26,271 bases of DNA. It comes from a virus. The notes under the pieces are model-generated. The model made no database searches. It saw only the letters and a list, made by a program, of their open reading frames with translations, and was not told the DNA's origin. Made by a program: the position numbers and the translations under genes. The stretch is taken from positions 1 to 26,271 of the IMG/VR virus record IMGVR_UViG_3300031974_004356; one strand, given 5' to 3'. Below, one piece after another: positions 12,536 through 18,460 of this stretch (position 1 is the first letter of the stretch; each line of letters begins with the position of its first letter).

Positions 12536-14413
12536 ATGACGTTCACTGAATGGTCTGCGTCACCTGAGACGCTCCACGGAATCGAGTTCCTTCACTGGGT
12601 CTACGACTCCCCACTCATTGCCTTCGACACAGAGACGACGGGACTTAAGCCCAAGACTGGCGGCTTACGTCTACTGCAGTTGGCCGCACCAGGTAAGCCG
12701 GTGGTCGTTATTGACCTCTGGGATCTTGACGAGGAGCAGTGGGATCAGGTCAGGGAGTTCTTCACCGCCATCGAAGATCGCGAGTGGTACGCCCACAACG
12801 CCACCTTTGACTTGGCCTGGCTCCAGCAACACGACATCTACCCCGAGGGGATGGTGTTCTGCACCATGCTGGCTTCGCGTCTGCTGGAGAACGGCATTCC
12901 TAATGTCCGCAATGGCTTGGCGCCGGCTTGTAAGCGCTATCTCAAAGTCGACGTCAGTAAGGAGGAGCAGGCGTCTGACTGGTCTAAACCGGATCTCAGC
13001 GAGTCCCAGAAGACCTACGCCGCCAACGACGTTCGCATCCTTCTGCAGCTTGCTCAGAAGGTCACCGATCTCCTGTTCGCTCGCCGTCTCTTTACGGCTT
13101 GGCGGATTGAGTGCAGAGCTCTCCAGGCCATCGCTCACATGCAGCTGACCGGTCTTCCCTTCAACCGGACCAAACTTGAGGAGCTGCAAAAGCACTACGA
13201 GGGCGAGATTGAGCGTCTAGGTGCTGAGTTTCTTGAAAACCTCGATGCCGCGATGCCTGACGCGGAAAAGCTGCCACGGGATGACGATGGCACGTTCAAT
13301 CTGCGGGCCAAAGCGACGGGCCACGTAAGGCTGGGGACCAAGAAGTTGGCTGGCTTCAATCTCAACTCGCCTAAGCAGCTGGTCCACAAGCTTGGCGTCC
13401 TTCTGGGCGAGGAGCCCAAGGACAAGAACGGCAAACCAAGTGCGTCTCGGCAGGCTCTTCGTTCTTACGCAGCGGACCACAAGGTCATTCAGTTGTATTT
13501 GGCCTGGAAGAAGGCTGAGAAACGCCGTCAGATGGTCGTGGCATTACTCGATCACCAGGACCCCGATGGGTTTATTCGTGCGAATTACCTGCAACTTGGG
13601 GCGGATACAGGAAGGATGTCGTGCCGGGAGCCGAATCTTCAGCAAGTCCCGCGGGACAAAGGGTTCCGTCAGGCAGCTGAAGCGCCCGAGGGTTGGAACT
13701 TTGTTGTCGCGGACTTTGGTCAGATGGAGCTTCGTCTCGCCGCCGCAGTCTCTAAGGACGCTCTGATGATTAGTGCGTTCCAACGCGATGAAGACCTGCA
13801 CACAATTACCGCCCAGGCGATTTATCCCGAACCGACTGAGGACGAAGCGGAGCTCAAAGCGCGTCGCCAAGTAGCCAAGTCGGCCAATTTCGGGCTGCTC
13901 TACGGCTCGGGGGCCAAAGGACTTCGGGATTACGCCGGTGCCATGGGTATCACCATGACTGTGGAGGAAGCGGAAAAGATCCGCGAGACGTTCCACAACA
14001 CCTATCAGGGCATTCATGACTGGCAGAGGAAGAACGCCAACCTGGCCAAGATGACTGAGCATGAAAGGTTTGCCGAAATTCGCATTCCAAAGACGGAGAT
14101 GCGTCGCTTCCTTATTGGCGACATGAACCGCCTGACTACTCGATGCAACACCCCAATTCAGGGAGCTGGCGCGGCCATTCTTAAGTTTGCGCTTGCGAAT
14201 CTTTGGCCGTTACTCCATAAAACCGGCACCTCGCAAGTCCGGCTCGCCGCTGTCGTCCATGACGAAATTGTGCTGCTGGTACGTGAGGGGCTTGAGGAGG
14301 AATGGGCTAAGCGCTTGAGCGAAACCATGGAAGCAGCTGAAGCCAAGTGGCTTGGTGAAATCCCCGCTTTGGCGGAGGCTGCCTGGGGTAAGACCTGGTC
14401 GGAGGCCAAGTAA
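12536..14413 (+). CDS. polA: DNA polymerase I (family A) with 3'-5' exonuclease
   Basis: The 625-residue replicative polymerase has exonuclease motifs FDTETTG (Asp31, Glu33), AHNATFDLAWL and YAANDVRILL (about 164-173), then a polymerase domain with motif A ADFGQMELR (Asp393), O-helix RRQVAKSANFGLLYG and motif C VHDEIV (Asp576). The O-helix position equal to E. coli Phe762 is Phe452, not the Tyr or Leu seen in many phages. Motif A has Gly and Met where DFSQIELR is usual. There is no 5'-3' nuclease domain, as is normal for phage enzymes. The start follows the 12504 promoter and leader. The 3' part contains one copy of the ATAAACCGG-GCRAGTCC repeat. Confidence 0.95.
   Translation: MTFTEWSASPETLHGIEFLHWVYDSPLIAFDTETTGLKPKTGGLRLLQLAAPGKPVVVIDLWDLDEEQWDQVREFFTAIEDREWYAHNATFDLAWLQQHDIYPEGMVFCTMLASRLLENGIPNVRNGLAPACKRYLKVDVSKEEQASDWSKPDLSESQKTYAANDVRILLQLAQKVTDLLFARRLFTAWRIECRALQAIAHMQLTGLPFNRTKLEELQKHYEGEIERLGAEFLENLDAAMPDAEKLPRDDDGTFNLRAKATGHVRLGTKKLAGFNLNSPKQLVHKLGVLLGEEPKDKNGKPSASRQALRSYAADHKVIQLYLAWKKAEKRRQMVVALLDHQDPDGFIRANYLQLGADTGRMSCREPNLQQVPRDKGFRQAAEAPEGWNFVVADFGQMELRLAAAVSKDALMISAFQRDEDLHTITAQAIYPEPTEDEAELKARRQVAKSANFGLLYGSGAKGLRDYAGAMGITMTVEEAEKIRETFHNTYQGIHDWQRKNANLAKMTEHERFAEIRIPKTEMRRFLIGDMNRLTTRCNTPIQGAGAAILKFALANLWPLLHKTGTSQVRLAAVVHDEIVLLVREGLEEEWAKRLSETMEAAEAKWLGEIPALAEAAWGKTWSEAK
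14217..14239 (+). repeat. GCRAGTCC repeat copy inside the polymerase gene
   Basis: ATAAAACCGGCACCTCGCAAG then TCC differs from the unit at 3661-3684 by one inserted A and one G-to-A change. It is translated just before motif C of the polymerase. Confidence 0.6.
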
Positions 14414-14422
14414 TGCGCCGTT

Positions 14423-14440
14423 ACTTAATCTCTATTAAGT
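14423..14440 (+). promoter_or_regulatory. perfect 7-bp hairpin after the polymerase
   Basis: ACTTAAT-CTCT-ATTAAGT lies ten bases after the polymerase stop and 19 bases before the next ATG. There is no T-tract, so a terminator is unlikely; it may control translation of the downstream gene or protect the RNA end. Confidence 0.45.
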
Positions 14441-14459
14441 TGCACGCCCAGCGCACTGC

Positions 14460-14663
14460 ATGGCCCGAACTGGTCGCCAAATCATGGTGGCTTGGTTGCA
14501 GGATGAAATGCGCGACGCGACAACCGCTGATCTACAGCGGGCTGCTGAATTTCTGGCCTTTGCTAAGGATGTCCGTAAAGGCTGTACTAAGCAGAGACGC
14601 ACCAGTCGCAAAGCGCAACGGTCCGCTTGGCGAAAGCACCTTGACCCCAGTATTCGCTGGTAG
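14460..14663 (+). CDS. small basic protein (67 aa)
   Basis: Starts MARTGRQIMVAWLQDEMRDA and continues TADLQRAAEFLAFAKDV, then a Lys/Arg-rich tail (CTKQRRTSRKAQRSAWRKH). Amphipathic helix plus basic tail suggests nucleic-acid binding. A frame opening at 14413 on the polymerase stop crosses the same DNA but reads less like protein. No family recognised. Confidence 0.6.
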   Translation: MARTGRQIMVAWLQDEMRDATTADLQRAAEFLAFAKDVRKGCTKQRRTSRKAQRSAWRKHLDPSIRW

Positions 14664-14670
14664 TACATTC
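14659..14670 (+). promoter_or_regulatory. GGTAGTACATTC promoter element
   Basis: GGTAGTACATTC is a close relative of the ATTTGTAGTACAATC element. TACATT (14664-14669) ends 21 bases before the ATG at 14691, the same spacing as for the polymerase, and the leader TTACCTTTGCCCTT abuts that ATG. Confidence 0.5.
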
Positions 14671-14690
14671 CAATCGTTACCTTTGCCCTT

Positions 14691-14942
14691 ATGAGCGCCC
14701 GCGTAATGCACGGCAATAAGCGCCGTTTCCAGGTCCTGCTTGACCCCAATCGTGCCAAATTATTCGATGCGTTGGCAGAACAAGATTGCTTAAAGACCAG
14801 TGCTTTTTTGCGCAATCGGTTGTATGAAGCTCTTGAATCGCTAGTGCCTCGTGCCGCTTACGAAAGAGCTAAGGAAGCAGACGCCGCTCTTAAAGCAGAA
14901 TCCAGCAAACTCCAGTCTCGGATTCGCCGATCTCGTAAGTAG
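14691..14942 (+). CDS. probable ribbon-helix-helix DNA-binding protein
   Basis: An 83-residue product. After MSARVMHGNK comes a strand RRFQVLLDP, helix AKLFDALAEQDCLKTS and helix AFLRNRLYEALESL, the layout of CopG/Arc-type ribbon-helix-helix repressors, followed by a charged coiled-coil tail (LKAESSKLQSRIRRSRK). It has its own promoter-like element, as a regulator would. The target is unknown; the nearby dyads at 14423 and 15740 are candidates to test. Confidence 0.6.
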   Translation: MSARVMHGNKRRFQVLLDPNRAKLFDALAEQDCLKTSAFLRNRLYEALESLVPRAAYERAKEADAALKAESSKLQSRIRRSRK

Positions 14943-14946
14943 TGCG

Positions 14947-15036
14947 GTGACTCAGAACCAGCTTGTCGTTCTGTTTGGCATCACCTGGCTACTTGGTCTT
15001 TTGGTCGTCACCATTTTTCTTACTCAGTTCTCGTGA
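14947..15036 (+). CDS. 29-residue single-span membrane peptide
   Basis: GTG start five bases after the previous stop. The product MTQNQLVVLFGITWLLGLLV and a short rest are almost entirely one transmembrane helix. Its TGA overlaps the GTG start of the next gene (GTGA), which supports translation. Function unknown. Confidence 0.5.
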   Translation: MTQNQLVVLFGITWLLGLLVVTIFLTQFS

Positions 15037-15212
15037 ACCCCTACGCCAACTACCGTCGCGGTCTCGGTACTTACGAGATCAGCTACAGGCGTGACAACAG
15101 CACCCTTATCAAATCCGTGCGGATTATGGCTGAAGATGACTATGCGGCGGCCATGCTGGTCCGCGACTCTTTCCTAGATGCCACGATCATCAAGATCACG
15201 CAACTGAGTTGA
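15033..15212 (+). CDS. 59-residue protein, predicted beta-alpha-beta
   Basis: Begins MNPYANYRRGLGTYEISYRR; strand TLIKSVRIMA, helix DDYAAAMLVRDSFLD and strand ATIIKITQLS follow. It shares the mini-fold pattern of the genes at 1729, 15212, 16796 and 19770. GTG start overlapping the upstream TGA; its own TGA overlaps the next ATG (TGATG). Function unknown. Confidence 0.6.
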   Translation: MNPYANYRRGLGTYEISYRRDNSTLIKSVRIMAEDDYAAAMLVRDSFLDATIIKITQLS

Positions 15213-15379
15213 TGCGCAAATTCGTCTTCTACATCGGCAGTTTGGGTCTTTATGAGGTCATCCAGGCTGCAAATGTGTATGACGCACGCCAGAAGTTGCG
15301 CTCTGGCTCTCTTTACCGTTTTTACAGCCAAGCTGTCCTTATCTCGGAGTCTGAACCGTGTTACAGAGCCTCGGATTGA
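15212..15379 (+). CDS. 55-residue protein, predicted beta-alpha-beta
   Basis: MRKFVFYIGSLGLYEVIQAA, then VYDARQKLRSGSLYRF and a strand QAVLISESEP. Same short pattern as the preceding gene, so the two may be tandem duplicates that diverged. Overlaps the next gene by 22 bases. Function unknown. Confidence 0.55.
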   Translation: MRKFVFYIGSLGLYEVIQAANVYDARQKLRSGSLYRFYSQAVLISESEPCYRASD

Positions 15380-15576
15380 AGTTGATTCGCATGGGATCTA
15401 AGCGTCCCATCTGGGTGGTACGTCCACCGAAGTGGATCGTCGAGCATTTAGAGCCCCAGCCAGTGAATGGGGAGCACAACAGGTTGACGGGGATTGGCGT
15501 TTGGATGCTGAAGCGCGCCAATCCCCTTGCGGCCGTGGACTTTACGAAGCGGATTGTGAAAGTGACTCTTCCTTGA
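15358..15576 (+). CDS. hypothetical protein (72 aa)
   Basis: GTG 15358 gives MLQSLGLKLIRMGSKRPIWV and continues VVRPPKWIVEHLEPQPVNG, then RANPLAAVDFTKRIVKVTLP. Strand-rich and basic. ATG 15391 is another start and would avoid the overlap with the preceding gene. The last 35 bases overlap the 3' end of a convergent HTH gene. Family not recognised. Confidence 0.5.
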   Translation: MLQSLGLKLIRMGSKRPIWVVRPPKWIVEHLEPQPVNGEHNRLTGIGVWMLKRANPLAAVDFTKRIVKVTLP

Positions 15577-15712
15577 TCCAGCGAAGAACGCGGGTGTAGG
15601 GAATGCGGAGTGCGCGGGAGATTGATTTCCCGCTCATCCCGCCTTTATGCATGAACTGCACAAGGTGGGCATCCGGCGGAGCAGGGTCTTTTTTAGCTTC
15701 TTCCTTACTCAC
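15542..15712 (-). CDS. small helix-turn-helix protein
   Basis: The 56-residue product contains GGMSGKSISRALRIPYTRVL followed by RWIKEE, a helix-turn-helix read as in resolvase-type or Xis-like small regulators. I choose GTG 15712; an in-frame ATG at 15733 would add seven residues. It is the only leftward gene in this stretch and is divergent from the gene at 15779, with a TGTAC-GTACA dyad between the two. That arrangement is typical of a small repressor and its target, which is inference. Confidence 0.6.
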   Translation of the reverse strand: MSKEEAKKDPAPPDAHLVQFMHKGGMSGKSISRALRIPYTRVLRWIKEESLSQSAS

Positions 15713-15739
15713 CAAATTGCACCATAAATGCATGTGGAG

Positions 15740-15756
15740 TGTACGCTATTTGTACA
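15740..15756. promoter_or_regulatory. TGTAC/GTACA dyad between divergent genes
   Basis: TGTACGCTATTTGTACA is a perfect 5-bp dyad with a 7-base spacer, midway between the leftward HTH gene and the rightward gene at 15779. It looks like an operator for a dimeric regulator. Confidence 0.4.
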
Positions 15757-15778
15757 GCCCGCGCCTGTTCTGGTAGTT

Positions 15779-16060
15779 ATGTCACCATTTGAGCGAGTCC
15801 CCATGTCAGAGGTCAAAGTTCGTACTGGCCGTGCGTGCAAGACAACGCCTCTTCGTGAAGAAGTTTTGGCGATGAAGCCGGGCGATGCGATCTATGTGCC
15901 CTACTACGACGCTGAAACTGGCAAGGGCTACAAGCCCACCACGATCTCCCAGGTAGTGGGTGTGATGAGTCGGGCCAGTGAAAAAGTCAGGTACTCCGTT
16001 CGCCGGGATGCCACGCGCCCTGGCTGCTTCGTTCTCTGTCTTGAGAAGCCTGCAGCCTGA
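15779..16060 (+). CDS. hypothetical protein (93 aa)
   Basis: Begins MSPFERVPMSEVKVRTGRAC and continues LREEVLAMKPGDAIYVPYYD, then TISQVVGVMSRASEKVRYSV and a cysteine-containing end. The KPGDAIYVP and RYSVRRD strands suggest a small alpha/beta domain. An internal ATG at 15803 is an equally good start, directly after a GCGAGTCC octamer. It is followed by the hairpin at 16084. Family not recognised. Confidence 0.6.
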   Translation: MSPFERVPMSEVKVRTGRACKTTPLREEVLAMKPGDAIYVPYYDAETGKGYKPTTISQVVGVMSRASEKVRYSVRRDATRPGCFVLCLEKPAA

Positions 16061-16083
16061 GTCTCATTTGATGCTGTAGAATG

Positions 16084-16109
16084 TAAGTCCCGGTACAGAC
16101 TGGGACTTA
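16084..16109 (+). terminator. hairpin in the leader of the 16125 gene
   Basis: TAAGTCCC pairs with GGGACTTA, with GGT/ACT inside and an ACAG loop. TCGTTTTATG follows, so it may be a weak terminator or attenuator. Its 3' arm overlaps the ACTTATCGTTTTA leader, so folding could control that start. Confidence 0.45.
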
Positions 16110-16124
16110 TCGTTTTATGTAATC

Positions 16125-16595
16125 ATGGACACAAAGCCCGCACCACTCACCTTTGTCAGCAAGTCCCTCAATCGCCTTGTCGCGATGGACGAGCTACGCA
16201 AGCTAAGTAGTTCAGACCTGGACCGGTTCAATGGTGAGCTGGCCATGGCGGCACGTTCCATGGAGAACGCACTCTCCGACGCCATGCAGAGAGAGCTTTC
16301 TACTGGGCAGCCTGTCGATCCTGACTGGGTTCACAAGATTCGCAGGAAGATGAACGTCTGCCATGCGTTTCGGACCAATCTTGCGCAGCTGCTTAAAGGG
16401 TCGGACCAGCCCGAGATTCTTGAGATCCGTAAAGCTACCCAGGAGCCAAGCAACGAGCTGGTTACTCAGCTAGCCGAGGAAAAATTTCAAGAGCTGCTTA
16501 TTGACGAGCTTGGCGAGCGCCTGTTCAAGGAGCTTCAGGAGGAAGCTGTTGAACTTGCTCTTGAAGATCTTCGACTAAAAACTCAAGCCTCATGA
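16125..16595 (+). CDS. hypothetical protein (156 aa), paralogue of 4004-4270
   Basis: Begins MDTKPAPLTFVSKSLNRLVA. The block LVAMDELRKLSSSDLDRFN and the later DPDWVHKIRRKMNVCHAF parallel the 88-residue protein at 4004-4270; this copy carries an extra acidic, helical C-terminus (EEKFQELLIDELGERLFKEL). Probably all-helical. Its 3' end overlaps a leftward gene by 71 bases. Function unknown. Confidence 0.7.
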   Translation: MDTKPAPLTFVSKSLNRLVAMDELRKLSSSDLDRFNGELAMAARSMENALSDAMQRELSTGQPVDPDWVHKIRRKMNVCHAFRTNLAQLLKGSDQPEILEIRKATQEPSNELVTQLAEEKFQELLIDELGERLFKELQEEAVELALEDLRLKTQAS

Positions 16596-16737
16596 TCTCG
16601 TGAACCGCGGACTGAAGCATCTCCTGGTAAGACATCAGAGTCTTAAACAGATAGGCTTCTCGCGGCTCCATCTCACGGGATGCCAACTCGATTGAGAGCT
16701 CGCGTTCGGGTGTTACATCCCGGTTAAACCAGGCCAT
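16525..16737 (-). CDS. small coiled-coil protein (70 aa)
   Basis: I start at ATG 16737, preceded by GGGAG as a Shine-Dalgarno at five bases and a CTATAGT box further up. The product starts MAWFNRDVTPERELSIELAS and ends in a coiled coil (AVHEIMRLEFLVEDLQEQVQ). It is a lone leftward gene whose 3' end overlaps the convergent 156-residue gene. Family not recognised. Confidence 0.6.
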   Translation of the reverse strand: MAWFNRDVTPERELSIELASREMEPREAYLFKTLMSYQEMLQSAVHEIMRLEFLVEDLQEQVQQLPPEAP

Positions 16738-16754
16738 AGCGCTCCCTGCATTTG

Positions 16755-16790
16755 AGTTACTATAGGTAGGCCCACTGCTCAATTATCTTT
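16755..16790 (+). promoter_or_regulatory. candidate promoter and leader for 16796
   Basis: TTACTATAGG (TACTAT as -10) is followed by the leader AATTATCTTTTATTT directly before the GTG at 16796, a variant of the CTTATCGCTTA leader. The complement CTATAGTAAC can serve the leftward gene at 16737. Confidence 0.4.
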
Positions 16791-16795
16791 TATTT

Positions 16796-17026
16796 GTGTC
16801 GGACTTTGCATTGAACACTACTTGGGATGATGATGCGGAATCTAAATCCCAGCACGGCGACGGCATTAGCAGGGCCGTTCCAGGTGCCAAAACCAAGCCT
16901 TTTAGGATCCGCGTCTCTCAAGTTGGCGCGAGTCCAATGTTCGTAGAGCTTCGGGCTGAGTCCAAGACTCATGCGTTGAAGTATGCGAAAGCGCGCTGGC
17001 CGTTGTCACAGCTTCAGGTGGTTTGA
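16796..17026 (+). CDS. hypothetical protein (76 aa), predicted beta-alpha-beta
   Basis: GTG start. A polar, probably flexible first half (MSDFALNTTWDDDAESKSQH) is followed by KPFRIRVSQVGASPMFVELR, helix KTHALKYAKARWP and strand LQVV, the mini-fold seen in several genes here. Its TGA overlaps the next ATG (TGATG). Function unknown. Confidence 0.65.
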   Translation: MSDFALNTTWDDDAESKSQHGDGISRAVPGAKTKPFRIRVSQVGASPMFVELRAESKTHALKYAKARWPLSQLQVV

Positions 17027-17373
17027 TGCCTGAGTTAGACATGGATCAGCTGAACTCTCTTATCAAAGAGGGGAAGGCTGAGATCGCCCGTAAGGCACGG
17101 ACCAACTCCACAAGCTGGAGGAGGGGCAACATCCCTCCCAACGCCCGGCTGACTCCAATAGATGCCGTGGAGATTCGGATGCTCGACAAGCAGGGGATGC
17201 CGTCGGCAAAAATCGCCGCCAAGTACGACATCTGCTATGTGCATGTCCGAAACATCGTTAATCGCCAAGCTTGGGTGAACGCCGAAAAACAACTGGCTGC
17301 TGAACATGAAAAGGTGTCCAAGCTGCGGGCAGAAAGCCCTGAAGGTGACCGAGGTCGAGCATCGAAAGCTTGA
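17026..17373 (+). CDS. helix-turn-helix protein (115 aa)
   Basis: Begins MPELDMDQLNSLIKEGKAEI. A HTH follows: LTPIDAVEIRMLDKQGMPSA, KIAAKYDICYVHVRNIVNRQ, then W. This layout (LTxxDAxxIRxLxxxGMxxxxIAxxY) is common in phage regulators and in HTH parts of HNH endonucleases, but there is no HNH here. The C-terminus is charged. The start overlaps the previous stop; the 3' end overlaps the zinc-ribbon gene by 68 bases. Probably binds DNA; target unknown. Confidence 0.7.
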   Translation: MPELDMDQLNSLIKEGKAEIARKARTNSTSWRRGNIPPNARLTPIDAVEIRMLDKQGMPSAKIAAKYDICYVHVRNIVNRQAWVNAEKQLAAEHEKVSKLRAESPEGDRGRASKA

Positions 17374-17719
17374 CGAGGCAATCCGCATGAGGCGCAAGTG
17401 CGCCGTTTGCGCTCACGCCGAGACAACTTTCGAGATAACGGCTAAACAGATGGAGGAGTACAGCCTGCTCCTTCGCCTGAATACCGCGATCTCGCGAGTC
17501 CTTAATCCGACTATTAGCGAGTCCCGCGAGTCCTGCACCACTTGTTCTTATTGGTTAGATGGCTCCTGTTCAATGCAGTTCCCTGAGGCTGGTGGATCGT
17601 TCGCCAGTGAGTGCTCGCTCTACGAGCCGAATCAACACGAGGATTTGCCCCTCATGCGGCAAGGACACACGCAATCCGGTCATCTGCGCAGATTGCTACC
17701 GCAAAACGCCCGCCGGTAA
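17306..17719 (+). CDS. zinc-ribbon protein with four-cysteine mini-domain
   Basis: The 137-residue product has two Cys modules. First, MKRCPSCGQKALKVTEVEHR, then RRKCAVCAHAETTFEI, like the zinc ribbon of NrdR-type and phage Com-like proteins. Second, around residues 75-105, CTTCSYWLDGSCSMQFPEAG followed by FASECSLYEP, a CxxCxYW-C-FPE-C motif repeated at 17607-17885 and 19002-19310. The end overlaps the next gene. Two GCGAGTCC octamers, in different frames, lie between the modules. Probably binds zinc; nucleic acid or partner unknown. Confidence 0.65.
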   Translation: MKRCPSCGQKALKVTEVEHRKLDEAIRMRRKCAVCAHAETTFEITAKQMEEYSLLLRLNTAISRVLNPTISESRESCTTCSYWLDGSCSMQFPEAGGSFASECSLYEPNQHEDLPLMRQGHTQSGHLRRLLPQNARR

Positions 17720-17885
17720 AGCCGAGATCAAAGAAGAGACTCGGATGCGTAAGTACGAGCCTCTTGCTGGTGGCGGACCATGTGCAGACTGCGCGCATTG
17801 GAGCCATAGGTGCTGCCTAGGCTTGCCTGAGGGTGGTACGAGGTTTGCGGAAGGATGCCCAGCGATGATCACGGAGGCGAACTGA
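17607..17885 (+). CDS. second zinc-ribbon/four-cysteine protein
   Basis: The start is uncertain; GTG 17607 is the most sensible, giving 92 residues and an overlap of about 113 bases with the previous gene. It repeats the same architecture: zinc ribbon ICPSCGKDTRNPVICADC, basic linker, then GGPCADCAHWSHRCCLGLPE followed by RFAEGCPAM. This looks like a tandem paralogue of the preceding gene. The TGA overlaps the next ATG (TGATG). Confidence 0.55.
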   Translation: MSARSTSRINTRICPSCGKDTRNPVICADCYRKTPAGKAEIKEETRMRKYEPLAGGGPCADCAHWSHRCCLGLPEGGTRFAEGCPAMITEAN

Positions 17886-18124
17886 TGCGAGCCCACCCAT
17901 TTCTCAACCCGGTAGAAGCGGCGATTATTCGCTGGTTGATGAAATCTCCAAGAATTGGACTTATTTGCGTCAAGCAATACGAGTCGACGGTTACTTGGGT
18001 GCTGCGCAATGAGAACGACGCTGTCTCGTGGGGCGACTCAGAGCCGGACGATGTTTCAGACGATTATGAGCCGGCTTCCATGAAGCTGGAACGCATCTAC
18101 CATCTGCCCGATGCTGAGAAGTGA
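17885..18124 (+). CDS. hypothetical protein (79 aa)
   Basis: Begins MRAHPFLNPVEAAIIRWLMK and continues RIGLICVKQYESTVTWVLRN, then an acidic Asp/Glu stretch and EPASMKLERIYHLPDAEK. Small alpha/beta protein; family not recognised. Coupled by TGATG upstream and by GTGA downstream. Confidence 0.65.
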   Translation: MRAHPFLNPVEAAIIRWLMKSPRIGLICVKQYESTVTWVLRNENDAVSWGDSEPDDVSDDYEPASMKLERIYHLPDAEK

Positions 18125-18318
18125 CGCTCTACCACCCGAATACGGGGGTAGGCTCCTACGGCGCTCATCCGCTGTTTTATGGCATCGAAACTTACTACCG
18201 GCCTTGGTTCTTTGATGGGCGAATCGTTTATTGGGGCGACCCAGTCGCTGGACGCGGAACAGCTCTTGTCCGAGCTGAAGCCATGGCAGATCGAGAAAGG
18301 AAAAGCCGACTTTCTTGA
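18121..18318 (+). CDS. possible 65-residue protein overlapping the next gene
   Basis: GTG overlaps the upstream stop (GTGA). The first half, YHPNTGVGSYGAHPLFYGIE and YYRPWFFDGRIVYWGD, is Tyr/Trp/Gly-rich and protein-like; the second half overlaps the more convincing gene at 18179 by 140 bases. Both may be translated, or this may be chance. Confidence 0.35.
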   Translation: MTLYHPNTGVGSYGAHPLFYGIETYYRPWFFDGRIVYWGDPVAGRGTALVRAEAMADRERKSRLS

Positions 18319-18460
18319 TTACTTGTACACGTTGTACGAGCGGGGCTCCGCTGAGCCTGGGCTGCGCGGCACTTACACCGGTTTGATGGATCAGTTTGCG
18401 CAGGACACTGCACAGATCATGCGGGCCTCATTCATCTCATCCCAGTTGGCAGGCCAGTAA
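18179..18460 (+). CDS. hypothetical protein (93 aa)
   Basis: From ATG 18179 (or ATG 18215): MASKLTTGLGSLMGESFIGA, then AEQLLSELKPWQIEKGKADF, LDYLYTLYERG and a helix ending in SSQLAGQ. All-helical. Its TAA overlaps the ATG of the dNMP kinase (TAATG), which fixes the reading frame and suggests co-translation. Family not recognised. Confidence 0.6.
   Translation: MASKLTTGLGSLMGESFIGATQSLDAEQLLSELKPWQIEKGKADFLDYLYTLYERGSAEPGLRGTYTGLMDQFAQDTAQIMRASFISSQLAGQ

Noticed and set aside
14413-14694. 93-codon frame coupled to the polymerase stop
   Set aside because: It crosses the 14460 gene in another frame and the GGTAGTACATTC promoter, and its sequence is not protein-like; the TAATG may be chance or a leader.
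15542-16060. Toxin-antitoxin pair
   Set aside because: Small HTH and neighbour are divergent, not an operon, and the neighbour shows no toxin motif.
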